This document shows, piece after piece, positions 24,106 through 35,660 of a stretch of DNA of 64,000 bases. A program made the position numbers and the translations under genes. Source of the stretch: Proteles cristata cristata (lineage: Eukaryota > Chordata > Mammalia > Carnivora > Hyaenidae); contig JAESUZ010002404.1 of NCBI GenBank assembly GCA_017311185.1, positions 62,001 to 126,000 of the forward strand, written 5' to 3'. Below the pieces are notes generated by a model. The model ran no database searches, was not told the DNA's origin, and saw only the letters and a program-made list of their open reading frames with translations. How positions within the stretch are numbered: position 1 is the first letter of the stretch; each line of letters begins with the position of its first letter.

Positions 24106-24433
24106 GAAGAATGATGGAAGAGTGAACTTTGTCAGGGCACGCTTAATCCCTTTTCTGGGAAAGAGAGCGTGTACTGATCAGGAATTCTCGCTGTTCCCTC
24201 TGGCCATTCTGGGCAGTGGGGAGTGGCAGTCTTGGAGTCCTTGCTCAGCTGCCCGGCAGAGAGGATGAGCAGCTGAGACACACTGATGAACAGCCTGGGT
24301 TAATCCCGGCTGCAGCTTACAACTCCCTTGCAGGACCGATCCAGGATTTCCTTCAGAAGTATCACTTCACAGCAGCTGGCTGCCTTAACTTTGCCAACTG
24401 CTTGACCTCTGGCTGCACAGGAAGCTTCAGCAG
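24106..24433 (+). other. Exon-like, GC-richer unique block
   Basis: It is bounded by a pyrimidine-rich stretch ending CCCCAAG (acceptor-like, 24105) and by CAG|GTAGGA (donor-like, 24433/24434). GC content is higher than its surroundings and no repeat is recognised. Open frames of 60-73 codons cross it without a recognisable protein. It could be a lncRNA exon or a regulatory element; evidence is weak. Confidence 0.2.
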
Positions 24434-24730
24434 GTAGGACTTGGCCTGCCTGAGGAGCAGACACACCCTGAGCTCCTTAGGACAGAACAGAAAGGCTTTG
24501 CACAAACAGGGTTTGCATGGTACAGGATGAGAAAGGAGCCAGGGAAAATAATCCTCCACATCCATTAACCCTCACCTTGGTACATTAGCCCTTCAAGTTT
24601 TAGACTGAGGACAAAGAACTGCCATATTAATAGCTACTACTTATTAGGCAACTACTGTATTTCTTTCCATTTCTTATTAAAATAGCTTCCATTGTTTTTC
24701 AAGCAAAGTATGCCAGGCACTTTACTTATT

Positions 24731-24954
24731 TTTTTTTAAATGTTTTATTTATTTCTAGGAGAGAGAGAGAGAGAGAGAGAGACAGTGTGAGCAGGGGAGG
24801 GTCAGAGAGAGAGGGAGTCACAGACTGAAACAGGCTCCAGGCTCTGAGCTGGCAGTCAGCACAGAGCCCGACGCGGGGCTCGAACCCACGAACTGCGAGA
24901 TCATGACCTAAGCGAAAGTTGGACGCTTAACCAACTAAGCCACCCAGGCGCCCC
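24731..24954 (-). mobile_element. Young felid CAN-SINE, antisense (CTAGGAGAGAG subfamily)
   Basis: It carries the diagnostic set CTAGGAGAGAGAG, GAGTCACAGACTGAAACAGG, GGCAGTCAGCACAGAGCCCG and GACCTAAGCGAAAG, shared with the copies at 41313, 58266 and 59392. The flanks TACTTATT... (24723) and TACTTATGTTATT (24955) suggest the duplication. Confidence 0.94.
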
Positions 24955-25229
24955 TACTTATGTTATTCTTAATCATCTTAATGCCGCTGCAAAGTAGAGA
25001 TGAAATAGTACCTAGTATTTTATGGACTGAGATGACTAGAAGTTAAGAAATGGTGAACACTAGGAGGCCAGGGGAACCTGCACCTGGTCTGTCTCTATTT
25101 CACCTCCCTGCCAAAGGGGGTGAGGGATTAAATCAGAAGAGAAGGGCAGTGCTTTTCCAGCCTTCAGTAGTTGATCAGGATGGGTCAAGCCACTCGAAAA
25201 AGAAATGGAGCTTGAGGCCTGAATCCTTC

Positions 25230-25355
25230 CTCAGGCTCTAGCACTCTCTGAAGGCAGGGATTATTGTTATGTTTGTGTTTACCTGATATATCCTTAGCAT
25301 AATTCATACTTGGCCCTGAGCAGGGGCACAAAAAATGTTTGTTGAGTGAATGAGT
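25230..25355. repeat. L2/L3-like 3' end fragment (weak)
   Basis: 'GAAGGCAGGGATTATTGTTA' and 'GTTTGTTGAGTGAATGAGTA' are typical of old LINE 3' ends. Confidence 0.45.
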
Positions 25356-25379
25356 ACATGAGTCCAAGTGTGCTTTCTG

Positions 25380-26770
25380 TAAAACAGGAAATGGCTGAGG
25401 GGATGCTGGCTTGGTGAGGTCCCCTCTTGGTTTAAGTTGCTTTCGAGAACTCTAAGAAGTCGTGTGAACTCTTAGGGGCATATATACAACATTTAGTGCA
25501 GTGGAGTAGAGTTTACCCAATGTCACAGGTCATTTTATAGGCAGTGATTTACCTAATGACCCCGAGGTGGCCTACAAGAGTCAATGCATCTTTCAAAAAC
25601 ACCTCCTCCTGGATTACTGAGGAATAGCTTGAAACAGGAAAACGAAAAGCATCTAATTCCACAAACTTTCTGTATACCTTTTTTTTTTTTGTCCTGAACC
25701 TTAACCAGGCAGTGATCAAGTGCTGGATGCTGAAAAAGTTAAGCAGAGACCTCTAGAAAGCAAGTCTTTCAAATGGGGAAAGAGGGCAAATGAGGGAAGA
25801 ATTGGGCAAAAAGGTCAAAAATAGGAACTTTGGCTATTTTCTGCCTGACAGGCAGGCCCTGAACCAAATTCCCCTTTGCCTGGTCTTTGGGGCAAGGATG
25901 ATTTAGCAAGCTATAAATTCCACTAGTCTAAGTGTCAGGAATGTGGAGATGAATGTGGGGAAGTCTTCGTTCCAGAGGAAAGGGCATGATAGTGGGCCAG
26001 CTGGAGATGGAAGACAGGACATATTCCAAGTGTGAGCCAACAGAGATTTGAAATTAGAATCTGGGCTCAACCTGCATGTAGGTTTTAAGAACTTTGTAAG
26101 TAGATACCGCTGTCAAGTAGTTGGAGGAAATTTTCTAGAGACCAGAAGTGACACAGCATTAATTGGCCAAGAAAAATTATCAGCATAGTTTTCTGATCGT
26201 TTGAGTTAATGTATCTTCTTGGCAAAGAGAAGCATTGGTACAGGGAACTATAAGCTGGAGAAGAAGGGTAACAGGAGAGAAGAGCCCTGCAAAGGTGAGC
26301 AGGAGGAGGTCAGATGGTGCCCAGAGAAGCCCATCTGGCTTTGCCATCAAAGGCAGCTTGATGGAAATGGGTTGTCCAAACAACGAGCCAAATTTCTAGT
26401 GGGTTGTGGATGACGCCCTCCCATAGAACTCATGGCCTGGGATCCAGGCCTGGAGCTTACTTTGGACCTTGCTCTGGAGGATCATTTTTATTGGGAAGTG
26501 TGGTTTGGAATGTAAAACTGTTGAAGATTCTATCTTTGAAGATCAATGTTTGCTGGCACAGACTAAGGCGCTCTGGGTTCTTGGATATTTAAACAACTGC
26601 CTATTTCCTTACTGTGATTAGTCTAGGTATGAACAATGACTATGTGGGAACTAGGAATTCAAGGATGATGACCCTCTTAAGGTTTGCTTTGAGTGGAAGG
26701 ATTTAAAACTGTACTCTTTTAACATGAACTTACCCACTCATAGGGTGGGTGAATAGTAGAAAAGATATTG
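25380..26770. other. Non-coding interval
   Basis: Unique or very old DNA. Small frames at 26180-26592 show no domain. I see no gene. Confidence 0.4.
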
Positions 26771-26960
26771 CATTAATGGCCAGAAAGGGAGGACTGTGGA
26801 CCAACTCTACTGTTCATGTGTGAAGTTGGGCAAGTCATTTCATCTCTTGTGTCTCATTTTCCTTACTTTTAACATGGAGATAATACTGTCTTCTTTTCTT
26901 CCCACAGAAGTTCTTGTCAAAGTGAAATAAAATAATAAGTGACCAAATGCTTTTTATAAA
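26770..26960 (+). repeat. MIR SINE, plus orientation
   Basis: 'GAAGTTGGGCAAGTCATTTC', 'TTCCTTACTTTTAACATGG' and 'GAAATAAAATAATAAGTG' follow MIR order. Confidence 0.7.
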
Positions 26961-26984
26961 TATAAAAATCAATTCAATTTGCGT

Positions 26985-27425
26985 TATATGAAAAAGGTCT
27001 GAGAATCTGCCTTTAAATCACAGTTCTGTGATTTACCACCTGTATAATCTTGGACTTGCTTCTTACCTGTCAGTGCCTCTATGTCCTGATCTTTACCTCT
27101 CTCAAAAAGTTGTAGAGGGGCACTTGGGTGGCTCAGTCAGTTAAGCTCTTGATTTTTGGCTCAGTCATGATCTCATCAGTTCATGAGATCAAGCTCCATG
27201 TTGGGCTTTATGCTGACAGTGCAGAGTCTTCTTGAGATTCTCTTTCTCCCTCTCTCTCTCTCTGCCCCTCCCCTGCTCAGGCACATGCATGCTCTCTCTC
27301 TCTCTCTTTCCCTCTCTCAAAATAAGTAAAATAGCACAAAACTTGTTGTGGAGATTGAATAATGTATATAAAGCATCTGGCATATAGCTGTGGCTTAAAA
27401 AATAATACTGGCTGTGATTCTGACT
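26985..27425 (+). repeat. MIR SINE, plus orientation, split by a CAN-SINE
   Basis: The left part has 'ATCACAGTTCTGTGATTTACC', given here as two blocks, and 'CTTGGACTTGCTTCTTACC'. The right part, after 27341, has 'GTATATAAAGCATCTGGCA', the MIR 3' end. Confidence 0.75.
27117..27340 (+). mobile_element. CAN-SINE inside a MIR
   Basis: Head 'GGGGCACTTGGGTGGCTCAG', a long CT tract and an AAAATAAGTAAAAT tail. Diverged body ('CAGTTCATGAGATCAAGC'). Confidence 0.9.
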
Positions 27426-27429
27426 CTTA

Positions 27430-28520
27430 ACAAGCAAGATATACGTGTTAAGTTCTTAGACTGGTACTTAACCTGATATATAGTAAGTTCTGGTTATTAT
27501 TATCATTGTCCTTAATGTTTCTACAAGATTCGAAAAAACATTTAGAAACAGAATTTCTCTTGCCTCTTGAGGGAGAAGCTGGGTAAAGCAGAAGTAAATC
27601 TGTTCTGTGCAGAGCAACCTGTCTTTACTGGACTTAGAGCTTTTCCCACCATCTCCAGAAATCCTGTTGCACAAGAGTTTTTATTTTATTCAAATGGGAA
27701 CAATGAATGGACTAAACCACTAACAGTATTTAATGCATAGGAAAAACCCAAACTGGGGATAGGCCTTGGACATGATTTCTCAGCAATAACCTAGTGGCAA
27801 CCACAGCAGCACAAGAACGATGTTCTGCCAGAAACCTCAAAGCCAGGGTGGTGTCCTTCCACCAACTTACCACAGGAGATTGTACCAAAGCAGTGGGGTA
27901 GAAGGAGCCCATATTTAAAAAATTACAGGACAAAGAAACTCAAGTCCAAAATACTCATAGGCAGAATGTATAATAATCTTATAACATCCATAACTGCTAA
28001 GGGAGAGCTAACTCCACACCAGCACGCTTTATGTGGTAAAACAAAAAGAAAATGGCAGGGAAACGAAATTGGTTAAGCTTGCTAGAAAGCTAATAAAATG
28101 CATAGATATTTCTTTTTCTAGCCCAAGGGTCTAATGGTTACATCTAATTTTTTTCTGCCCATTACATCTTTTTGGAGGCAGTTCTATTTTTGTGTTTAAT
28201 GAGTTTCTGAAAACGTACACAAAAAGTTTAATATATGAAAATCCAGCAATAGCCTCATATGCTTTGTGAGGAATTTTACCCTCAAGAGCTAAAAAAAAAA
28301 AGTTATAAATTCCCTAGTATATGTTATAATGTTTTAATCTTGGCTTAGAAGCCTGAATGTTATACAATATATGTGATGATTAAAAATGTTCAAAACACAA
28401 ACATTAAATACAGGCAATAAAATTTCTTATCTACTGTAATTTTTTTACCTCAAATTCTGCTCTTAGCCTATTTGAAATGGCATTTTGTAGACATAAGGTA
28501 TTGATTTCATACTAGGAAGG
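27430..28520. other. Non-coding interval
   Basis: AT-rich, no clear repeat or gene recognised. Confidence 0.4.
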
Positions 28521-28525
28521 AGGAC

Positions 28526-28710
28526 TTTTTTTAAAGTTCATTTATTTATTTTGAGGGGGGCAGAGGGGCAGAGAGAAAGGGAGAGAGAGAATCCCTAGCA
28601 GCCTCCACACTCAGCGTGGAGCCCCTTCCTAGAGCTCAATCTCACAACTGCAATATCATGACCTGAGCTGAAATCAAGAGTCCGACACTTAACCGAGCAC
28701 GCAGGTGCCC
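28526..28710 (-). mobile_element. Older carnivore CAN-SINE, antisense
   Basis: Diverged reversed SINE ('GACCTGAGCTGAAATCAAGAG', split, is the older carnivore form) ending GCAGGTGCCCC. Flanks AGGAAGGAGGACTTT (from 28515) and AGAAGAAGGACTTT (from 28712) look like a diverged duplication. Confidence 0.88.
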
Positions 28711-29049
28711 CAGAAGAAGGACTTTCCAATGGCAAAATTTCACTGACTTGGACAGGGTATTTTGCATTGGAATGAGCAGACTAATAAGTGGATTATGAGG
28801 CTATCAGTTTTCTGCCAAATTTCTATCTTGCATTAAGATGGTGAAATGACCATGCAAGTAAATCTTGTTTCTTCTATCTTCCAAAGCTCTTCAAATAGCA
28901 TAAATGATGATAAAAAGAAATTAGGGTGGGCAAATACAGCAAAAAAAAAAAAAAACTTTTTTGAAAAATACAGGACACTTGTTAAATTTGGGCTTCAGGT
29001 AAACAAAGAATAATTTTTAAGTAAAAGTTTGTCCCAAATGGAATATCGT

Positions 29050-29297
29050 GGACTTACTATATTTTATCTGGCAGCCATAAAAAGAATAAATCTGTAACAC
29101 TGTACCATTAGTGTATCATAACTATGAAGACTTTTTGGATTGTATCAGATTGGATTTGTCCTATAGTTCTAGGTTTTTACCCAATAGAAATGAAAACATT
29201 ATCTCCATAGAAACACCCACACAACAAGATTCCCAGCAGCTTTATTTGTAATATTCAAAATCTCAAAACAACTGAATGCTCATCAGCAGTCTTACAG
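29050..29297 (+). mobile_element. Ancient L1 ORF2 3' fragment
   Basis: 'GGCAGCCATAAAAAGAATAA' and the later block 'CCCAGCAGCTTTATTTGTAA', 'CAACTGAATGCTCATCAGCAG' (in part) resemble mammalian L1M ORF2 text. Disrupted. Confidence 0.6.
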
Positions 29298-29375
29298 GTA
29301 AACAATTTGCATTTCTAACAAGTTCCCAGGTTTTGCTGATGGTGCTTGTTCAGGTACTATAACTGGAGAACTACT
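29298..29375 (+). mobile_element. MER5-like hAT fragment
   Basis: 'AATTTGCATTTCTAACAAG', 'TTCCCAGGTTTTGCTGATGG' and 'GGAGAACTACTATT' match the 3' half of MER5A-type elements. Confidence 0.7.
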
Positions 29376-29379
29376 ATTC

Positions 29380-30620
29380 TAGAGAAATCTATTAAAAAGA
29401 TAGATTGGATCAGAGAGAAAGGTAAAAAATTAAAAGAAACTCATAGCTCAGAGTCAGGGTGACTGTAAGTCAAGAGTGGTAGGGGGCCCTGAGGTAATTA
29501 ATTATCAGGATAACTAATCACAAAATAATTAATTATAGACTGGCATTCAGAGTAGCAAAGCCAGTCATGTCTCTGACCCTACCATCACCACCACCACTGA
29601 GTAGCCTGTAGCAGCAACAGCCTTAGGCCCTCAGGTAAAACCCCAAGGAATATCCCTCCAAATAATGTGAACTTCCTAAATTGAGAGGGATAATGATGAG
29701 TGGGGGGTAGAGGGCTAAGAGAGATAAATCAAAAATTCCAAAATGGACTTAGAAGGAGTAAAATATGTAAGGCATCTTTGCTGAGGTGAAAAAAATCATT
29801 GAAGTCCAACGATTCCCAGCATTGAGGGCAGGGGGTGAGAGTGGAGAGGGGTAGGTGTCTTAAGCCTGCCTGTCTTTCCCATGTCCAAGCCGCTGGAGTG
29901 GAGTCGCTTGGTCAAGGCCCTGCCCACTTGAATGAAGATCACAACCATCTTTCCTTTTAGGGGAGACCCTGTTGGGGGAAATGAGCCACAGCAGCTGCAG
30001 AGGGAGCCCACGTCAAATCATACCCTAAATCCTAAAAATATGAAAAAAGGAGGAGGGATCTCCAGACATTTAGACTAAGATTAAGAACAAATGACCAGAG
30101 GAAGCAGAGGGAACTCAGGGAGCAGAGGAGAACTTGCAGGAAATACAAATTCGTGTAAGTTGGAGATATTTGAGAGGCTATCCCATGCATGTTTTAACAA
30201 AAATACAGTCACAACCTAAGACTGCCAAAGAAATGTAATAGAAACTCAACATGGTGGAGTACTGTGTCTCTTGCTGTTTTTCTCCTGTTTTCTTAGTAAA
30301 TAATAATGGCTAAAATGTAATAAAATATGAACAAAAACTGTGAAATGGGAAAAGATGTGGCTCTGCCAAAGCAGAGCTGTGGGTTGGCAGGTGGTGTAGC
30401 CATGGGATACCTCAAATTGCTCATTAAACTCCAAGTGGAGGAAATTCCACACTCGGTGTGGGAAAGGCATTTTAGGAGTGGCATGTATAATGTGCGAAAA
30501 TCGAGTTGTAGAAAACTTGAATATATGAAAGTTAAGGACCATCTGTGTCCACATTCCACTTGGTTTTCCCTAGAGCTTAGTGATATAAATCTTTCAGCTT
30601 AAATTCAAGGTCACCATAAC
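29380..30620. other. Non-coding interval
   Basis: No gene. Contains two nearby copies of TAATTAATTAT (29496 and 29527 regions). Frames at 29796 and 30246-30602 lack recognisable domains. Confidence 0.4.
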
Positions 30621-30624
30621 GATA

Positions 30625-30745
30625 ACTAATATCTATATATCACTTTACCACCCAATTTACAAAACACTTTTACTAATTATTCTACTTAATCTGTATCCTG
30701 GGAGGCAGCAAATATCCCTATTCTACCCTTGAGGGAACAGTGACA
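30625..30745 (-). repeat. MIR-class fragment, antisense
   Basis: 'TACTAATTATTCTACTTAATC', in part, and 'CCTGGGAGGCAGCAAATATCC' resemble the reversed MIR 3' half. Confidence 0.5.
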
Positions 30746-30847
30746 GCCAGCAATTTGTATCTTCCTTCCAGGAAATATAGAGACTGGTCAGAAATGCAAT
30801 TTTGCAAGTTGTTTCCCAAAGGGTGTTCTGCAAATTGTTGATCCCAT

Positions 30848-31028
30848 AGGACAATGGTTCTCAGACTCCAGTGAGCATCAGAATTGCCTGGATAGTTTGT
30901 AAAAAACCTACAGATTGCCCCTTTCCTGCCTCCACTCCCTGCCTCCAGTTTCTGATTCAGGCCTGAGAATTTGCATTTCCCAAGTGATACTGCTGCTTGT
31001 CCAGGGTGCACACTTTGAGAACCACTAC
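30848..31028 (+). mobile_element. MER5-type hAT element, near complete
   Basis: It begins 'CAATGGTTCTCAGACTCCAG', includes 'GCATCAGAATTGCCTGG', 'GTTTCTGATTCAGGCCTGAG', 'AATTTGCATTTCCCAAG', and ends 'CACTTTGAGAACCACTA'. The two ends form the expected terminal inverted repeat (GGTTCTCA / TGAGAACC). Confidence 0.9.
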
Positions 31029-31339
31029 CATAAGATATTTTCTGAAGAAGGCATCCCATGGTCAAATTCAGAGGTATTCATTTGGCTCTGAAAGGGAAAG
31101 AGTAAGAAAAAGGCTGTGCTAAAATAATAGGATTGTGAGTACTTTTTATCTAAAAGTTCTCTTTAAATGTCACGAGTGTCTTGCCATCTAAACTAAAATT
31201 GAGGAGAAAGATATAGTATACTGAAGAATAAGATGAAAGATCCTCTACAAATCTTGATGAAAAATTCTTAACGGCTTGGAAAAATGTTTATGATGAAAGA
31301 TGTAATCTTAACCATAGACCTTAAAATAGACCTTATCTT

Positions 31340-31352
31340 TGTGTGTGTGTGT

Positions 31353-31410
<58 letters not shown>

Positions 31411-31441
31411 GAGAGACAGAGAGACAGAGAGACAGAGAGAA
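31340..31441. repeat. Compound microsatellite (GT)n then (GA)n/(GACA)n
   Basis: About 24 GT units with one interruption, then GAGAGA and repeated GAGACA. Frames here on both strands are translation artefacts. Confidence 0.95.
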
Positions 31442-31499
31442 ACAGTGGTTATCTTTGGATTTTGAGCACATATATAATTCTTAGTGTCTTCTTTGTAGT

Positions 31500-32765
31500 T
31501 TCTACAGTATGTTTATTTTATTTACAAAAAATAAATCTGTAAATTTTTTATAAAGGTGCTTAGAGTTGGTACAAATTTCAATTTAAAAAGATCCCCATGG
31601 TTGTTTTTTCAAGACCACCTTTAAAATTCTACCTCTTTTGTTTAAGCATTCTTTCTGATAAAATTACACATTTTAAATAACATAATTATACCTTACCTAC
31701 TAGTCATATGTATTTTACCCAGCTGTGTTTGAAAGCTGTCCCAAAGTTACAGGCCAATCTCTGATATTCATGTGTAACAGGGAATGTCTATTAATTTCAG
31801 AAAAAGAGTGGTAAACCCATGTCTACTGCGAGATGCTGACTGGAAAACCACATACTCAGAGTGTACTCCTGTGAGACCAGCTTCACTACTGGGACAATAG
31901 TCCTCTGAGAGAAAGAATAAACTATTAGTTCAAGATTAGCTGAATTTAAAAACATTTCCCAGGTAGACTTGATAATTTTTTTTTTTTTTTTTTTTTTGCT
32001 AATGGGTAGCTTAAATCATACTGGAGCTATTTAAGAAGACTACTAACGGTTCTTATTTCTGTAATATGTTTATGAAAATACCCCTTCAAAATTTCAGTTA
32101 ATGCATATGTTACATACTGTTAAGTGCCCAATTTTGTCAGAGCTACAGGAAGTTCCCTACCATGAAAGAGCTTCTTTCTGAGGTGGTAGAAGAGATGAAG
32201 ACAGATGAAGGATGGTCTAAATGAGTTGCTCACTGTAGTTAGCCCACTAAACAAGGGCAGGAGCTATATCCCAATCATCCCCAAACCTCTCTGAACACTA
32301 CTGTACCAGATAAGTGATAGTTCAGGGTGTTTGGCAGTATTAGTAATGCCTAAAGGATTTTAAAATCTCCACAATTAAGGTGAATTTTTGTTTAGACAAG
32401 TCTTCAGTAAGGAGGCATTTCTTTTTTTCCTTGTTTCTCCTCCTGTTTAAAGCCCTCAGTACATTTACTGTTCCACCATGAGCCAATGAGGGAAACAGAC
32501 AAGAGGGAGCATTTCCTCTTAGGCAAGTATGGTAGCTAGGATGCTCTGGGCCACAAGAGAAAAGCCCATTCGAGTGTACATAATAAAAAGAAAATTGCAT
32601 ATATCTTACAAGATAAGCAGCACAGAGTAAGGATGAGTTCTCGGTGTATCAGAGTTACAGGCTCCTGCCAAAGGACCAGGTTTCTTTATCTGGCACCTAT
32701 TTGTCTCCATCCTCAGGTGAGTATCAAAATGGCTGCTGCCATTCAGGAGGTTCTCCCAGATACTG
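31500..32765. other. Non-coding interval
   Basis: Unidentified AT-rich DNA. I see no gene. Confidence 0.4.
31976..31997. repeat. Poly-T run
   Basis: A homopolymer of about 22 T with no recognised retroposon beside it. Confidence 0.85.
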
Positions 32766-32842
32766 ACATAGTGTAGAGCAGGGAGGGGCAAACTGTGACC
32801 CATGGGCCAAATCCAGACCATCACCTGATTTTGTAAGTTAGG

Positions 32843-33061
32843 TTTTTAAAAAAACTTTTACGTTTATTTGTTCTTGAGAGAGACAGGGACAGAATGCAAG
32901 TTAGGGAGGGGCACAGAGAGAGGGAGACACAGAATCTGAAGCAGGTTCCAGGCTCTGAGCTGTCAGCACAGAGCCCTATGCAGGGCTCTGACTCACCAAC
33001 TAGGAGATCATGACCTGAGCTGAAGTTGGACACCCAGCCAACTAAGGTACCTAGGTGCCCC
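32843..33061 (-). mobile_element. CAN-SINE, antisense, first of a tandem pair
   Basis: Reversed SINE ending 'ACTAAGGTACCTAGGTGCCCC', in part. It is immediately followed by another copy in the same orientation. Confidence 0.92.
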
Positions 33062-33275
33062 CTTTAAAACATTTTTTTAATGTTTATTTATTTTTGAGAC
33101 AGAGACAGAGTGTGAGCAGGGGAGGAACAGAGAAGGAGAGACACAGAATCTGAAGCAGATTCCAGGCTCTGAGCTGTCAGCACAGAGCCCTACGTGAGGC
33201 TCGAACTCACTAACCATGAGATAATGACCTGAGCCGAAATCCAGTGCTTAACTGACTAAGCCATGCAGGTGACCT
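33062..33275 (-). mobile_element. CAN-SINE, antisense, second of a tandem pair
   Basis: Reversed SINE starting with a T-rich tail and ending 'AAGCCATGCAGGTGACCT'. GTAAGTTAGGTTTTTA (32833-32848) and GTGAGTTTGGTTTTAC (33276-33291) may be the duplication enclosing both. Confidence 0.92.
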
Positions 33276-33706
33276 GTGAGTTTGGTTTTACAGGGGTACA
33301 TCTATATGAATTCCTTTACATATTGTCTGTGGCTTCTTCCTCTCTATTAACAGAAGAATTGAGTAGCTGCAACAGAGAATTTGAAAAGTTCTTAGAAAGC
33401 CAGGCCAGGCCATGCGAGAGCCAGACCACTGCTGCTCATCATTCACATATCTGATCCTGTGTCTAATGAACCAACCATCTGTCCACCCACCCACTGACCC
33501 ATGCTTTCACAAACATTTATGGATGCTGTGTCTCCACGTGGGTATTTACAGCTGAGGCACATGTACACGCACACAACACACACATAGCACTATTTTAAGG
33601 GAGAGAGAAAGAGATCCCAGACACTTGCTTCTCAGAAACTCATCTCTGAACTGCTTGATCCTTTATCTCTCTCTAAAATAAAAATAAATAAATAAAAAGA
33701 AAGAAA

Positions 33707-33860
33707 TGTTAAGGATCGAGAGAGAGAAAGAGAGAATCTTAGGGAGGCTCCATGCCCAGTATGGAGCCCCACATGGGGCTCAATCCCACAACCCTGGGAT
33801 TATGACTTGAGCTGAAATCAAGAGATGGTTGCTCAACCCACTGAGCCACCCAGGTACCCT
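33707..33860 (-). mobile_element. Older carnivore CAN-SINE, antisense
   Basis: Short, diverged copy with 'ATGGAGCCCCACATGGGGC', 'ATTATGACTTGAGCTGAAAT' and 'GAGCCACCCAGGTACCC', preceded by A/T-rich AAATAAATAAATAAAAAG. Confidence 0.85.
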
Positions 33861-34388
33861 GACCCTTAACATTTCTAACCTCCTGTTTCTCTTTTCTCCC
33901 AATCCTGGGACTAATTCTCTGACCTGTCCTCCTCCTTCTGGCTTAAAGTATCTTCTTTACGGGGCTCCCTTGCTTACTGAGTCTGATTCCTTAACAAGCT
34001 GAGACTGTGAGGGTGCAAAGCATGGGAAAGAGAGGAAGAGAATGTCTAATGGCATGAAGAAAGTTCTCCTATGAGCCACGCACTGCTTCAAGCACCCTAC
34101 ATGCTTCCTGGCTTCACATCTGAAGGCCGTTCCTCAGGCATGAGGAACATTGACAAGCAGCTGAGGAAGGAGGTACAGAAGGACACTTTCTGAGGGAGAA
34201 AATTCACCAGGGAGATTGTTTCTCCAATTTTTTAAACAATTACCTGAAGTCTTTTCATACTCAGGCTTCTAGATATTCTTCCTAGTCCTTCCCTTCCCTA
34301 GTCTCTCTGAGATCTTGGAAAATTAAAATTGGGATGAAACCAGAGATGGCTCTGAATAAATATTCCATTCCAGGTGACTTATTCTTGT

Positions 34389-34589
34389 TTTTAAGTTTAT
34401 TTATTTTGGGAGAGAGAGAGAGACGGGGGGGGGAGGGGCAGAGAAAAAGGGAGAGAGAGAATCCCAAGCAAGCTCCACACTGTCAGCACAGAGCCCGATG
34501 CAGGGCTTAAACTCACTAACTGTAAGATCATGACCTGAGCTGAAACCAAGAGTCAGACCCATAACCAAGTGAGCCACCTAGGCACCCCT
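34389..34589 (-). mobile_element. CAN-SINE, antisense
   Basis: Reversed SINE with a (GA)n and G-run block, ending 'GAGCCACCTAGGCACCCCT'. Duplications CCAGGTGACTTATTCTT (34370-34386) and CTAGGAGACTTATTCTT (34590-34606). Confidence 0.94.
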
Positions 34590-35227
34590 CTAGGAGACTT
34601 ATTCTTAAAAGCACCTTGTGCAAAATGTTAACAATATCCATCACAGAGAGAATGATATTAATTTTCTGTGAAGTGAAATGTGAAGAGAATCATCATTTAT
34701 TGAGCATTTACTTTGTGATTTGCATATTAATCCCATCTCATATTCACTGTAAGCCTGTGATATATTGAAATTACTTAAGAAAAGATTTTACTGCAAAATG
34801 CAGAAAATTTAACCACAGTGGCTTAAAAATTTAGTAGTGTAAACTTAAAAAATCTTTAAAAATTCAGTAGTGCAGTAGGTGATGCTGGGATTGATTAAGC
34901 TTCTCAGTGGTAACATCTAGTGATGACAACTGGTTCCTTTTTCTGTATCATTACCCTTAGTAAGTTGACATTCAGTCTTATGCTTGTCTTCTGTTGATGG
35001 CAAAATAGCTGTATCAGTTCCAGATATCACATCTACATTCAAGGTAGAATTGAGAGGGAAGTACAGGGCTGGTCATGTTTGTCTCCATTTTATCAGGAAA
35101 GCAGAAACTTTCCTAGAAACCTGCTCATGAGACTTCTACTTAGATATCATTGGCCGTAACTGGATCACATGGACACCTTAGTTGCATAGGAGGTGGAGAA
35201 AATAGGGAATAGAATCGTCAGGGTGGC

Positions 35228-35440
35228 CTTAGACTAGGGATGGGCAAACAACTAAATCTGGACCACTACCTGTTTTTGTAAGTTAAGTTTGGCCACAACA
35301 TAGCCACACTCATTCACTTATGTATTGTTTCTGGATGTTCTCATGTGATAACAGCAGAGTTGTGGCAGAGTCAAGGGTCTGCAAAGTCTAATATTTACTA
35401 TCTGGCCTTTTACAGGAAAGTTTGCCAATTCCTGCCTTAA
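35228..35440 (-). mobile_element. hAT-type remnant, antisense, uninterrupted
   Basis: Same family as 22415 and 32768: 'GGATGGGCAAACAACTAAAT', 'TGTTTTTGTAAGTTAAGTTTGG', in part, 'CTATCTGGCCTTTTACAGG' and 'AGTTTGCCAATTCCTGCC'. Confidence 0.75.
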
Positions 35441-35554
35441 ACCACTCTTGAGCCATCACCTAAGCTAGGAACACACCCCCCTCCCCCCGCCTAAAGAAAA
35501 CTAGGAGAGCCTCTGACAGCAAAAAGAAGAGGACATTGTCCTTAGATATTCCAC

Positions 35555-35660
35555 GGACATTATCTGCTACCCACAGCTATTGTTATCTGTTTTCGAGGAG
35601 GAGACTGAGGCTCAGAAAAGGTAAGTTCAAATTCAGGGCTCTCTGACTTCATGCTTTTCT
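35555..35660 (-). repeat. MIR-class fragment, antisense
   Basis: 'GAGACTGAGGCTCAGAAAAGG' (21 bases, core GAGGCTCAGAAAAGG) with flanking 'TTATCTGTTTTCGAGGAGG' is the reversed MIR core. Confidence 0.65.

Larger units (their letters stand above)
32768..33445 (-). mobile_element. hAT-type remnant (same family as 22415-23420), antisense, split by two SINEs
   Basis: The left part has 'GAGGGGCAAACTGTGACCC' and 'GGGCCAAATCCAGACC'. The right part resumes at 33276 with 'TTGTCTGTGGCTTCTTCC' and 'GAGTAGCTGCAACAGAG'. Confidence 0.65.

Noticed and set aside
31340..31441. CRISPR-like or other regular array
   Set aside because: Simple GT/GA microsatellite without spacers. No CRISPR is expected in a mammalian genome.
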